A DNA stretch of 60,000 nucleotides from Membranipora membranacea (taxonomy: Eukaryota > Bryozoa > Gymnolaemata > Cheilostomatida > Membraniporidae): positions 25,396,283-25,456,282 of the forward strand of contig OU612066.1 in assembly GCA_914767715.1 (NCBI GenBank). Reading direction: 5' to 3'. Below the pieces are notes generated by a model that saw nothing but the letters and a program-made list of their open reading frames with translations, ran no database searches and was not told the DNA's origin. Position numbers and translations under genes: made by a program. Below are positions 23,287 to 37,145 of this stretch, one piece after another. Positions within the stretch are counted from its first letter, which is position 1. Every line of letters begins with the position of its first letter.

Positions 23287-26200
23287 ATGGAGTCTACTAT
23301 GGCTTCTGGTGACAATATAAATAGGTAAGTGAATGACGATTGTTCATATATTAGGCATAATTGATAATTCTGCCTCTCGCTTAGATCTACATAGCCTCTC
23401 ATCTCAGCTGGTATAGGGTCGTTAACACAAGGCTAGGTGCGCCTGATTCTTGTCATCATCATGAAAACTAGTTCAGAAATTTATTATATTTTTTGCAGAC
23501 TAAATTTAAGACCACTAGTCATGGTTGATATATTGAGAAAAGTAACAACATACCCTTGTGTTGTTTTTTTTCTGCCTCTTTTTTTGTGTCAATGATTGCT
23601 GAGCTATTTTAACATTTTTAAGACAGGACCACATCTCTGACAAAATTATCTCGCCTAGATCATCTAGATGGTAATTAATGTTTAACTAACTCCTTGATTT
23701 AACTTTGTTTGATTTTCTCTTCCATATTTTTTTACTACCTGTTAGTCTCTGTCTCCTTGTGAAATCATTATAATATGGTATACCGATCAATTCTCCAAGC
23801 ACCAAACATGACCATTGTTCTCTTTTTACCCACCACCCAACTCTTGCGGTAATTTCTGTGGCATGTTATGGAAAACATCCGTTTTGGATGATTGTCTGCC
23901 AAATAAGAAACTTAGTGTATAATAATTGTAATTTGGCATTGAAACAGACTGCACATGAAACATGCGGAAAGTACTGATACGTTTTTATCAAAATCCCTGC
24001 TCCTACCAGGGTAAATTAGGTAGGATACATATATCCCTCCCACTAACAGGGCGTTAGTTCCATACCCCTTGTGCCCACCCTCCCTGGTTCCAATCCTTAT
24101 CCCACAAGAGATGAGAGTTGTCTCCTGCTATTGACAATATGACAACTCCTAGTATTTCAATTTTTTCTATTAAAATATTGGGTGTAGATGATTTTATTGA
24201 AAATAAATATTGGTGCCATTGAGTGCTAAGCTATCATGTTTACATGTTTCCATGAATGATATTGGAAAGTGTGTGTTTTCTCAAATTCACTCAGCAGTGT
24301 TTTGGTTTTACGAGTCTTTTACTTGAGTCACAACTCACAACAGGTAGCTGTTAGAACTAGTAGTTAAAGATTGAGTTGAGGCTAAGAATACTAGAATATA
24401 AGAATATAGTTGGAGCTTTACTCCTTGGCTGGAGTCAGGTTTAACTTATTTCTTGTTTTCTCCAACTCTCTTCCATCCCTACACTACAGGTAAATATATC
24501 ATCACATTCAGAGTTCCAAATTTCATCTCACTTGTTCCTTTACCTGTTTTATTATAGTTTGTTCTTGGTTAGTCCAGGGAGAATGGTTAGTCTTGGCTGG
24601 CTGTGCTATAGCCACAATCTTAATTTGAGGTGGTTATGTCTTTTGTAGTAGTTAGTTATAGTAGGATACAGTTTCTAGTAGCTATAGTTGGCAACTCATT
24701 AACTGTATACATAGGTAGTAAGGTTTAAGTTGGTCAAAAACAGGAGCTAGTTTGGCCATGATGTAAAAATATCCAATACAGTAAGACAGGGATAAAAAGG
24801 GCAGGCTACCATCACATGTACCAATAAGGCATAAGGAAATTAAGACATGATGGAATAGGTAGTAGCTGTCTGACAGGTTCTACAACATAGCAGGCTCTTA
24901 ATTCGATACTGTAACAATGTTTTTAATTTCATTTTGTGATATCAGATGAAATTCACAAATAAACTATATTGTTAACCCCGACCAGGGGGCTGTCGGGCGG
25001 AGGTAAAAGTCTGTGCGGCTCACACAAGTATTGTTGCTGTGTAGTGAAGTGGCCAGCTACCCACCTAAAGTGTCATGTCTATCAATAGGCCTACACAGTC
25101 AACGCTATGATATTCAATCCCTATTCTTAGTCTCTCAAGTTAGTTTGTTCACATTTATCTAAATTCATCACACTCGCAAAATTCTTAGGTTTAGTTCATC
25201 TTTTTTATAGTGATACAAGACATAGAATGACATCGATGGGAATGGATGAGCCATTGGACGAGGCAATACTGCAGGATGTGTACATATGGATAGATCAGAT
25301 CCCTCTCACCAGAGCAAAGAAGAACTTTGCCAGAGATTTTTCCGATGGAGGTAAGATGAATGAATAAAAATTCTTATTGGCTAACGCTTTCATATCAAGG
25401 AATGATAAATCATGGTTCACAATAAAGGAATTAGAGAGACTCTTGGCTTAATTATAGTGGTCAAAGCTTTTATGGAAGTGATGCTGCCTAGTGCAAACCA
25501 ATAATAACCATAGGACTAGGCATTTGCTGGTGTGGGTGTATATTAACTTGATATTTCTGATCAATCATATGCCTGTTTGCCACAGTTTTGGTTGCTGAGT
25601 GCATCAAGGCATTTTTGCCTGAGATGGTGAACCTCCATAGCGTGGTGACTACGAGTTCCGTAAGACAAAAGAAGGACAACTGGAGTTTTCTCAATAGGTG
25701 ACAAGCAATGTTGTTTTTTTTCTGACAGCTTCTTAGTGTTGTGTAGCTATGTAGCTCTGGTTATAAGTTATTAACCTTTTCTTCTCCGTATCTGCTTATA
25801 TTTTTCTACTTTTTTGTAAACTCTATCATTATGTCATTCTGACGCTTACCGCACATGATACAGTGAGATATGCACTCCATTTTATTGTTTTATCAATGTT
25901 GGTTACCAATTGATTTTAGCTCTTTTCATTGGGTGGCGTATAACTAATGGTCTCTCTATGGTATCAAATTTTTGTAGTTTAAATCTTGATTTGGTGTGTG
26001 TGTTATTCTATGGATGACTGAGTAGTACCAAAGATTGCAGCTATACGATGCTGTTTGGTGTGAAGATGGAGGAAGGAGGAAGGAGAAAACATTGGTCTCC
26101 TTCCCACCCTTTGCATGAGTAACTAATCAGCTACAGATTTCCACACAATATATTTAACTTGTTTTATGTATGTTGGTTCTGATTTTCAGGTCTCGTAGCT

Positions 26201-29200
26201 GAAGTAGTCGCACACTATTTTCCTAAATATGTGGAGCAGCACAATTATCCATCTACCACAGTCACAAACACCAAAATCCAAAACTGGCAAACCCTAAATA
26301 GGTTAGCATGATTCCCCTTATTTATTTCTTCTATACTGTTGCACTCATGTTAATGGGCTATCACTTGACTAAGATGGGCTGGTTATTCATACATTATTTG
26401 GGTTGAGTTAGTGCCACTCTGTCTCCCCCCTCTCTAGGAACTTGATTAGTTGGATAGCAGAGTGTCCCAAATCTTACTCAATTCTAGGAGATTGATTTTA
26501 ATGTCCATTTAATGTAGGCCTACCTTAGGCAAAAATATTTTATCCTCCTGACAGTTGAGCACTAACTCACCCACTCTGTTGTGTCAAGTTTTAACAACCA
26601 ATCGATCCTACTTCCTTCTATGTAGACATGTACGTTTAGATCTACAGTTAGATTTAAGTTCTGTAGCGCACTTTCACACAAGCTTTATAGCTACCTTTAT
26701 TCCGTCTCAAGCTTTGTTCTTGTTTTAATGTAGGAAAGTTTTGCGGAAACTTGATTTTGAGCTGGCCGAAGAAGTGATAAGAGATGTAGCACAATGTAAG
26801 CCGTTTGTAATAGAGCGAGTACTTATAGAACTGAGACAGCGTATAGATACGGTACTGATGGAGAGACGCCATCAAGCAGCGAGAAATGATCTTCCAGAAT
26901 CTGACCAATATCATCACAGTATGTTCTTTTTTCTCTCCCTATACACTAGGTCTTATTTGACCGCGCTATTTAACAGACCCCCTTAAGCTCGGGTGGCTTG
27001 TGTGGGGTAGATAACCTATACCCTTGCCCGCTGTTGCCGGCTACTCTTTTTTAGAAGAGGCAGAGGAGATCTTTATACAGCATATATATATATATTCAAG
27101 CATACAGTAGACCTCTGTGTCACAATATGACTTGCTAACTCTTTTTCCCAGAATTCGAAGGCAAATCAGATCAAATTTCTGTACATAGGGAAAGCGCCAG
27201 AGAGATGCATTATGGCTCTTAATCTGACCTGTCCTGTTGAGAGGCTTAGAGAATTCATTGCGGTCGATGATACACTGTAATAAAACATGGGTAGGGAAGC
27301 ACTAGAAGTGATTTGGCTTGAGACGCTGAAACTTTCACCCTTCCCATCTCCAAAAACCCTCAAGTAGAAGGGGATTATTCTTGACTTAGATAAGATAAGA
27401 TAAGAAACTATTGTCTTAATATCATACCTATACTCTGATTGCTAGTGATTGGAACGGTGTTTGCACTCAAAAGGGACCTAAATAATCATAGATTTCATCA
27501 AGATAGTGCTAGTGTTTAGCGTAAAATTGGTTTGGGTAAGCCATCATGAGGTTTTGTCACCAAGAAGCACTGAATTAGATATCACTCATTTGATTTTTTT
27601 GTCACAACTTACTGACAGCGAAATGGCGACATAACTCATTGGATCAATATGGTACTCAGCTATCTCCTATAAATAAACAGCAGCCTGTTTATACATACAA
27701 CGAGCCACAGGCCAAAGGTATCATGTCACTAGCATGTTAGAGGATTACATGCTAATAGTAGTCTGGTATTAGAAAGCTAGTTAGTTGTCTTATTCAGTTG
27801 CATGTATGGTCAACTTTTTTTAATTAGCTGCATGAAATTAGCAAGATGATCTTAATTCACTATTTGCTGTAGTATGGACGTAGACTTTGGGAAAGGATTA
27901 TGCATCTATGGTCATTTGGATTTAGCTGTATGAATCAATTCTCCCTGATTCCACTTGCGTTCAACTGTGCATTACTCAAATTGATCATGCTATCCATGTT
28001 GTATGTGTGTCCATGTAAATGCTCGTGATTGTTGTATGTTATGTCATGTGTTACAATTTAGGCTATACCCCTGGAATTGATGAATTTTGTATTGATGGAT
28101 CTCAAGTTTGACATGACCTTGTTTAGAAATGAATGTACATTTAATCCACATTGGATATTGTTTCTTGGGGAAGATTTGAAAAATGTTACATGTATGGAAA
28201 TGTACTATATCTTGAGTTAGATTTGTGAACTCACAGTTATGTCTCTTAGTATTAGATTGAACCACACTACGCAGGTGACTTATATTAGGGAAATGGTATG
28301 ATCATATACATTATCTTTACAGCTAGTCCGACCACAAGAAAGGTAAAGAAGTTTGGAGCTCAACCAAGGCAGCCTGTTGTCAAACAACCTACTGGTGTAT
28401 CTCCTACTAGAAAACCAACTATGAACCATCAACAGCCGAGCCCTACAATGAAAAAACCGTACGTACATATCTACAACTTATTGCAAGACCGTAGGCGAGT
28501 TTTATTTGGAGACTGTAGAATTCAGTTTTGATTTACTCATAAGATTTAGAAACGAAAGGAGACCTTAGTGACCATGTGCTTTTACGCACTCAGCGCTCAT
28601 TGAACCCTTTGTATAAAACAATCGCCTTTTGTTGATCATACAAATTCTTTCAGTCATTACTTAATTTACGTTCAGTTATGTTTTGGTTCGGCAGATCAAA
28701 GGTTGTTGTTAGTACAATGGCCTCGAGCGTAGTCCCAAAGTGGGAGTATGAAGCCAAGGTGCAAGAATGTGTGGACAAAGAGGAAACGATCCAGGTACAG
28801 TTAAATTCGCAAAATTTTGTTATCAAGCCAAAATAATAATAAATGGCTACTCTTTGGCGGTTACAAATGAAACAAAATTAAAATTGTTGCTATGATGCGT
28901 ATATAGATACTTGAATGTACATCCTGCAATGTGTAAATATGTATATAACTCCAATCAAGGAGTAAGGAGTTACTCCTTGCTCCAATCATGGAGTAAGGGA
29001 CAAAATATCTCTGGTGTAGTTTAGTTAATAAGGAGTTGTGTCTCTTTTGTACAAGTGGAGACAACTTGATTATTGTAGTTATTGATGCACAAGATGCAGC
29101 TTGTTGAAGAGCGTATGCATCAGCAGGATGATCTGATACAACAACTCACTGAGGCCAAAGCTCAGCTAGTGAAGAAAAAAGGAACAGGTCCAAAGCCAAA

Positions 29201-29219
29201 AGCTAAAGCAAAATTCTAA
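23287..29219 (+). CDS. SPEF1: SPEF1/CLAMP-like calponin-homology protein, eight coding exons, about 309 aa
   Basis: SPEF1 binds and bundles microtubules in the central pair of motile cilia and at the cell cortex (family knowledge). Exons: 23287-23324, 25211-25350, 26190-26301, 26734-26918, 27619-27717, 28323-28458, 28695-28794, 29100-29219; all phases agree. The CH domain is clear: YIWIDQIPLTRAKKNFARDF, LVAEVVAHYFPKYVEQHNY, NWQTLNRKVLRKLDF and FVIERVLIELRQRI follow the vertebrate order and spacing. A Pro/Lys-rich linker (exons 5-6) follows, then a short coiled-coil tail (VEERMHQQDDLIQQLTEAKA) ending in a basic Lys-rich terminus. The first exon adds about 20 residues before the usual start, and the internal MTSMGMDE may be an alternative start. 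The last-exon acceptor could be 6 nt upstream (AG at 29092-29093), in the same frame. Confidence 0.9.
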
Positions 29220-30070
29220 AGATCCCTCCAGATCCGCATGAGGTGAAGTGTACAAGATCTTCTTACTCTGAGACTTGATTTTGAGAATTTCAAGAAATTC
29301 TGACACTATGACTCATTCGGGTATTACACTGATTGTATCCGCTCTATCACTATTTATGTTACATAGTACTCTGGATTCTTGCCTAGATTATCCATCCGTT
29401 CCTTCCCTATATACCCTATTCTTTCTGACATTTTTGTCATTTTTTTCAATTTGACTTTTATGCTGATCAGCTGATATACAATAATATGAGAATGGTTGGT
29501 TGAAGGTTTTTGCTCAGGTTGTGATTCGTCCGTCCATATTATTTTTTTTTATTTACTCCCTAATATTCTTTTTATTTACTCCATATTATTCTGTTGTTTT
29601 TAAATTTGGTAATTTGAGGTTAAAATCTGAGAAAATCAGTATCAATGCTCCGACTGTCAGTTTTATGATATTTTCAGACTTATTAAGATTATTTTGTTGT
29701 TGCTATTTATCCATTAACAATTATCTTATTCAATACACTTATTGTAGCTAACGTAAACACCACATCACTCTACAAATTTGTTTTATCAGAAGGTACCGGG
29801 ATAAGATTGGGGTTCTTATGAGTTGATTGAGAGCAAATACGTGTGCAAAATAGACATATCTCATCTCACAGGAAATGGATAATTAGAAATATGTGTTTGG
29901 TTCACCGAACGATGATGCTGTTTGTCAAAAAATAATTACTATATTATGCTAGAGGGTTAAGTGGGCGATTGTTTTTACGCAGAGGATAGCATCGGAAGTG
30001 GCATCGAGAATTCAACATTACACCTCATTCAGTAAATTGGTACACATTCAGTCGACATCCACTTGGAAAC

Positions 30071-30669
30071 ATGGTGCTTCTTTGTCGGATAGCTTTACAA
30101 ATCTTTTCCATCAACGTAATATTATACCAACCTGTGAGCGCCATAGGTAAATCTTCTTACAAGCTGGCATCACAAACCAGCTTCAAGAGCAGAGGTGAGT
30201 TTTTTTACCTCAAATTCCCCCCGCTCTGCATGTATGTTTTTTTTGGTTGGCTCTTCTTTCAAGATCTGCACGAATGGTATTTCTACTCTACTGCACATTG
30301 TCCCCACGTTTGTTAGGTGAATCAGTGTACGAAATGAATCCTATGTATATATGTTTTCTTTTAATAAAGAAATATATTGTTCCAGGTTTTCCAGCTGCTT
30401 CCATCTTGACAGTTCCTACTAAGAGGTACCCAAGGTATATTCCAAGATACGGATGGCTGAGATCTAACCAGTTTCTGCAATCGCTGTGGGGAAAGCGCTC
30501 CAATATTAAAACACCAATCAAAGACACTGACAAGCAGAATTCTATGTCACCAGGTCCAAGAGTGATTAAGAATTTGCCCCCTCTTGCCTGGCCAAGTCAG
30601 AAAACTGAATCATTTCAAGTTAATCCAAGAGATTTGAAAAACAGTATGTTGAACACACTTTTATCTTAA
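30071..30669 (+). CDS. Small secreted precursor with one amidated-peptide cassette (candidate neuropeptide precursor), 135 aa
   Basis: Exons 30071-30194 and 30386-30669 join in phase 1 (AGA G|GTGAGT and TTCCAG|GT). Residues 1-24 or so are hydrophobic and end in VSA, a plausible signal peptide. After residue 50 the sequence runs TVPTKR, then a 21-residue segment starting YPRYIPRYGWL and ending QFLQSLW, then GKR. So KR precedes it, and Gly plus KR follows, the usual prohormone cleavage and C-terminal amidation signal, predicting a ...SLW-amide peptide. The rest is Pro/Lys-rich without Cys. No known family is recognised: the C-terminal LW-amide recalls cnidarian GLWamides, but the length and flanks do not. 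Near the end, A|GTATGT at about 30642 could be a donor to a further exon. Coding is likely; the neuropeptide role is inferred. Confidence 0.7.
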
Positions 30670-33600
30670 TGACATTAACTTGGAGAGATTAATGATACGG
30701 CCTGCTGGTTGGACCTATAGAGAAGGATAGTACACGAGCTTATGTGACTGGTTTCACATATCCATGTGTCAATATATCCTTTTATATGCTTTTATTTATT
30801 ATATATTTTGGTTGCTATAACTTGATTCTGGTATCATTTGAATTTTGATCACATAATTTATTATTCTATTGCTACTGCAAGACATTCTAATTTAATCATG
30901 TGGGCATACATTTCTCAATGGTTTCCTAATTTTAACTTGTTTCCAACTCTTGGATTCATTACTAGGACTTGCTATATAAAGCTTAATGTTTTGTGATATA
31001 GGTTAACTTCATTACTGGTGCCTTGAATATCCTCAAAATTACATCAGTGTCGATTCAAGTCAATTTTTATAGTACATTAAAGTTTACATGAGAAGGTTTA
31101 CCGGAATATAAAATCAGACTAGCCACATTCCCGGTGCCTCTGTAGGGACCAGGTAAATCAATTCTCATACAATCGATATAATCTATCAAAGTTTAGTTCT
31201 AGAAATTCACTGTTTCACTCAGCACTCGACCACACAAAGTCCAATGCCTCATATGACGCACAGCTGTTTCATTTATTTCTTTCAATTTTTCCAGTCAAAA
31301 CTAATCAATGTTTTTGTTTTTATCTGAGCTACAACAATATCCGTACAGTTTAGATCAGACCGCTTCAAATGGATTTATACCTGATACCAATGGACTTATT
31401 AGCCTGCAAATCATAACAATTAACACCTATGTGGCTTTGTGTTTGTTTTGAGGGTGTATGCCATACAAGACTACCAACTATATTAATAGAACACAGGCTC
31501 TTGTAATTTCTGTCATGCCTCTTTTATAGTGTACTCTAAACAGCGGTTTGATTCAATTAAATGTGTTTGCTGTTTCGTTTATTCCTGGTTAGTTTTGCTT
31601 GTATGACGAATATAAATAAATCTAAATCTTTTTAAATACCCCTTCTTTGGTGTTAAAGCCAAGCTAAGGCCCTGCCTGATAGTTCTGTCTGGGAACTGGC
31701 GGAGCTGGGGAGGTCGTCGACATAGAGCTTTAACCGATATGGATAGACTAGCTTGGATACCACACTCTCCATGCTAGAGCAAGGTAGGTTGTTAAAATTC
31801 TTTGATTCTCCAAAACTTACCTAACTAACGCATATACTGCATCCACATGGAAGCGAAATGGTTTTATGTTGGCATTTTTGTTATCGTTGTTGTTGGAGAG
31901 CGAAGGTAAGTGTTTCATCTTACTCCACTGTTAAGAGAAAGATGGTATACTAGCTTCGGATCAATGATTGCTAGCTAAATACTGCGGAGTGGGTCGAAGA
32001 TGTGACAGTTCGTTATTAGTCTATTTTGTTGTCTAATCAATCTTCAGTCTATAATAAGGCTCATTGCGTGCCCTTTGTATGCTTTTGTCAGATGAAGTCA
32101 GCATTGGACAGACTGGCTAAACACCTCCACTGTTCACAATTTGCATTATTTGTCAGTAGAATGAGTTCGGTGATCACTCGCGGACTCTAGCTTGTAAGAG
32201 GATAACTCCTGATCTGTATTAATTTGTTCTTAAATGTGTTAGCGTTAGTTCCTTTGCAAAGCAGTAGCATTTAGAGTTCTTTTGCAAAGCAGATATCAAA
32301 AGCTAGTAGTATCAAGGTCTCTCTGCTGGTGAGATAAATTAATTTCAATATTCAATTGTAATACACTTACAGTTTTCAAGTTAAATGGACCCACAGGGGT
32401 TTTTCAGTTCCTGAAGTTTATAAATAAGATTCAAATGCTCTCCTTCTTTGGACGCACACATGCTGTGCACTCTATTATGGAAGCAAAACTTACAATGAAA
32501 TTATTTTTGTAGCATCTTTCATTAGTGCAAACTAGATCACAAACCCCCACAGATATGAAAATCAGTGCAAACACCTCCGCTGATGGAAGTTCAATACCAC
32601 AATATTTATTCAAACAGAGTTTATAGGAAAGTGACCTATAACAGCAAGGTTATGACTGATGAACTGCGCTGCTTCTAGAACAAGTTAATCAGCTATCGTA
32701 TGACTGTGTACACATCAAATAAGCGTGATTGAAAAGGTGTGAAATCTGTTCAACATATTTGCTTTATGTGGCAGACATTTGGCAATAGAATTTGTTACTG
32801 TCGTTCAATTCCATTTTGAAACTTTCTTCGCTGAAGGAATTGGGCTCATAGCGATCATCAGGTGAGAATTATCTGTTACAGAGGGGTCATGGATGTGTGT
32901 TTTTACAACGGCGTTGATTGTTAGGGTGAAAATTTTCCTTTCATCATTGAGTTGACATGATGTGACGCCGTACAATTGATGCCTTTTGGAATCCTGTTTT
33001 GTTATTTACCATTTATTTAATTGGCTAGCTCAACTTTATTTGCACTGCTTCAAGTTTCAGTGGACTCGTAATATATCTCCCAATGCTTGAGTACTCCACA
33101 ATGGCTAGTTTTTTGTTTGTTGAGAATAATTTTCCAATATTAATTTTTAAGGGTTGTACTCATTAAATAAGTGTGAGTGTATTAGATTGACAGTCGGTGC
33201 GGGTGTTAAAAGCAGTTTTCCGTACTGCATATCCTCTTTGCGTAAAAATAACTTTCAAATGTTTGAACTCTACAGAGCTAGCAGGTAAGACCTTAGTTCC
33301 AGCAAAACAGTAGTTGTACTGGGGAAGGGAATTAATTTATGTTAGGGTTGGTGGCTTTAATGGTTTCTGATGGTCACCCAATTTGTTAAGTGACCACATA
33401 GGACTGTAGCTTCTAGTACACCATAACTTAGGCGTTTCAAATGCATTTCAAAAATTCAATTTGTTTAGGTTTTTCTAGGTTTTTGGTGGTGAGTTTGCGC
33501 TAGCTAGCACCAATTTTAACTGGCTAATGTAACTAGCTATAATCTTCGCCAATTAATGCTTGCGGCAGTTGGCAAACTTTTACTCCCACATGGTGTAGTT

Positions 33601-33912
33601 ATGTCAGTAATATGACACCAGGGAAAAAACTCCCTGAAGACATAAAGCAAGTTTGTTGCTCATGCTGTTTAGTAAGAAAAAGTATCATCATTTTGTAATT
33701 AATGTTCCTGATGGTGGAAATAGTCACGTCCTATGTGGTAAATTAATATTGATAATACTTTGTTATCTCTCTGATTCAGGGCGTACTATTAAGACGCTTG
33801 ACAACCATTTTCAAAGCCAGTTAATGAGAAATCTTATTGATAATGATATCTGTTTCAGCCTGTGACAGTCTCTCAGATCTCACCTAGTAGTTTCAAAACC
33901 TAATCATCCACC
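30670..33912. other. Intergenic region before the first-exon array locus
   Basis: No convincing coding exon was found. An AATAAA occurs near 31615 (AATATAAATAAATC). A good donor context (GCGAAG|GTAAGT near 31907) follows GC-richer sequence at 31660-31905 and could end a non-coding first exon of the downstream gene. The region just before 33913 has TTTCAG near 33858, a possible acceptor for the 5'-UTR part of the first coding exon. A diverged duplicated phrase (TTTGCAAAGCAG) appears twice at about 32257-32295. Confidence 0.45.
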
Positions 33913-36900
33913 ATGACAAGCAAATGTAGATGGCGACCGACGACACCAGGAGGAGGAGTTACCTCATCTCTTGGTATAGGCTCCTCGTTATCACTAAGCG
34001 GAGGTAAACCCACCATTAGACAGTGTAACGGAGTTGTTGGTAGGACTATCACATTTCCTGGAAACAATTATGGACTGGGAGGTAGTGAGGACGCCAGGAG
34101 AGCCAGAGCTCAGACAGCTGCTTCCTTTACGCTCAATTTGTGGGAAAGTAAGTACTGGTCGTCACATCATCAAACTAACCAGAATATTCAATCAACGGGT
34201 CTGTGGTGCTTAGAACAGCTCTATGCTAGTACTGATTATCAAAATGAGCAACTCAAAGTGCCTGTGGCTTAGAACAGTTGGGTTTTCTGCGCCGCTATGG
34301 CATCAATATTTGGGATAGGGGTTATTTACGTCATAGGATTTTACGTTGTCATGTTTTGCAAGCTAGTGGTCATCGTCATCAGTGACATCAACTGGATGTT
34401 GTTGAGACCAAAGCTTGCAGGCAAATTGAACACATGATTTATTCGCATTTTTCCATCTTATACTATTTCAACATTTGAAATTATTCATTACTCATAGCTA
34501 AGGGCATGAACTCATGTTAGTCTCGATAGTTTCTCTAGAAATTTGTAATTAAATAGTGAGATTGACGATCATATCACCACTCTGACGCGAAAAGCACTGT
34601 AGCAAGGCATCAAAATAACGCAAGCGTTTCAACTCTAGTGCTTTGAATAGGTGTTGATTGCGTATTTTGTATACTTCATCACACTGACTTAGTAACTCAA
34701 CTCAGCAATAAGTTTCTTTCTCCATCTTTAACAGATCCTGCCTCAAACACAATACTTACTCGCCCTTCATGGATAAGCATCACTCCGTCAGAGCAGGATA
34801 TTGAGCCAGATACAGAACGCCAAACAAGAGGTGAAGCAACAACACCACCTAAGGGGGTCAACAGGCAGAATTCACTGCCCAGCGGGTAAGCTTTTCGCCT
34901 GTGTCTATTTAAATGTGTTCAGACATGTTCGGTTCACTGGGTAGAATACAGTTTTAATTGTAATAGTGGCTATTCATCATTGAATTTGCCATACATTTTG
35001 ATTAAAAATATTTATCTTCTGTAATAGACATTTACGAAACTATGATCGTTCGTTCGGATATATGCTTTGTATATGTCCTGGTAGTTTGATGGTGGTCAAT
35101 TTCATCTAAACCCAGTTTGAATCTGAACTTTGCTGTGACTGCTCGGTTTCATTAAAACTTGGTCTTTTGATAATCAGTCTAGGTCTTCGGGTGTAAACCT
35201 GATTAGTCCTCGGCTGCCAACTTTTTTTGAAAAAGGATAGATTAGGGCTGGGTAGCTATTATGGGCCTTCAACCCATGGCGTGCAGGAAGGTTGCGGGAG
35301 GGGCCCCAGAGCGTCTCCCGTGGAAATTATTTTGCGTTGAGACCTAAAATTAAGGCCTTAGTCTTAGGGGTATATCACAAGTTGTATTCAAGAACAAAAT
35401 CTTAAAACACGGTGACATAGTATAGAGATAGGCATGGCATGAGTTCAAACTTAATAAAGAGTAGATCACCATGCTTGCCGGAAAAAGCAAAAGAGTAGGG
35501 AGAAGAAAAACAGTAGATCTACTCTAAAAAGAATTAGAGTTAGCAGCCCTGCTGGCAATATCAGCATCTGCTTTTCATATACATTTAGCACTTATAGCAC
35601 ATATGAACCTGGCCTAGAATCTCACTAGAAACAGTATAGCTATTGACCAACATCAATTCCATAACCGAGTAATGGATGAAACTGCATTATAGGTAATTTT
35701 ATAACCTGTTATATGTGCATGTGCAAGTTTTATGGTTGGTATCTCTCCCTAGATTTGGAGGTAACAATCTCCAGAAGCAGGAGGTTGAGGATAGATTGGA
35801 GGAAGAGGTCTTCTCTCACCAAAAGAAACTTTACCATGCTGACAAGTCATTCTTAGCAGAGCTTGACACAGTCAGGAGACAACTTCAAACTTCTCCAGCA
35901 CACTTACTGATGTCATTCAAAACTATCCTAGCTGGAAAACAAAGTGAGTTTGTAATGGTTAATTTCACGGGTGCTGTCATCACCCTGATAACCTTCTTAG
36001 TCAGAGATGAACAGTTTAAACTCTTATTTTTTCATTTATGAGTTGTGCAAAAGAGATTATTGCCCTCGTTTATGAAAGGTACGCAGTATCATCAGGTGGA
36101 ATTCTCCCAGGTCTCATGATACAAATATCTATGTACGTGGATAAGTGATCATAAGTATATGTACCTTTGAGAGGATAACTCCAATAGCAGACTGGCAATC
36201 TTGACAAAATCTTTTAAAATATTTCTAAATTAAGTTCTCATCATAGCCAAATCCTAAGTTCCAAAGTCTGGATTATGAATATCAAAGTGCCTCAATCAAC
36301 ACCACTCCCACTTATCACTGACGAGAATATGAAATTACACTTGATTAATTCTAAGTATTGATTCAGTGTAACATTTTACACTCAAAACCATAAGTTTAAA
36401 CATGTCATAGTACTTTTAACACTTGGAGAGCTCAATTATCGTATCCTGTTCTGATTATTTTCAATATTATTTTCCATGCTGATGACAAACAATTTGGAAA
36501 GGGTTGACGTCTGGCTGTCTGACAGTTTGACTGTACGACGGTGTGCAATGTCCCTGTTGCTAAGTGTTTTATAGAGTGTGAAACACGATGCAGGTGTGAC
36601 CCCTCATGAACTCCGAGATAAATAGTAATCATCTTGAGAAATAAGACCAAATCTATAATACATTTATTTTGGAACGATCATATCAGCCAGATCATGTGGA
36701 CATTAAAAAGGGGAAAATGAACCACTGGTGACAATGCACAGAATAAGATTCTAGCTTTTTCATACTTCATTTCACTACGTTTCTTTGATGTCGTTTACAG
36801 CGTTCTCCAATCCATAGCTGACAAACAATAGTGCAGTGACCATGAGAGTTTAATATCTAATACATCAGTGATGTGTTTTGTAGAGGCATCTCAACAGACA

Positions 36901-37145
36901 TCGAAATCGCTTCAACTAGATAGAATACCGACAGCCTCCAACGATGTTCCAGACTTGCCCGGTCCATCTAAGAAGCAGCGACATAACAAGAGGAGAGTGG
37001 CGCCAGCGCCCACAGACTTCAGGACAGCTCCTCGTCCCTCAACAGTGCCAGAGCTGAGTCAGCGACCTGTGACCTCACAGGTGGAGACAACTAAGAACAG
37101 CAGCTTTCATCACATATTAAAAGCAGCTATAGCTCAGCACAGTCC
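33913..37145 (+). CDS. Four-exon 5' module of the array locus
   Basis: ATG at 33913 has a strong context (CCACCATGA). Exons 33913-34147, 34735-34885, 35753-35943 and 36884-37145 link with phases 1, 2, 1, all with consensus donors (GTAAGT, GTAAGC, GTGAGT, GTAAGT) and acceptors. About 279 residues are encoded before the phase 2 end. Joining the last exon to the acceptor at 39793 instead would run into TAA at 39937. The natural partner in frame is therefore the shared exon at 53367 (CC+T gives Pro). Confidence 0.75.

Noticed and set aside
31859-31906. Short ATG exon ending at a GTAAGT donor before the array locus
   Set aside because: The 16-codon peptide is Trp/Cys/Tyr-rich and implausible, with no phase-matched partner needed by exon 33913. 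A non-coding first exon is possible, but coding is not supported.
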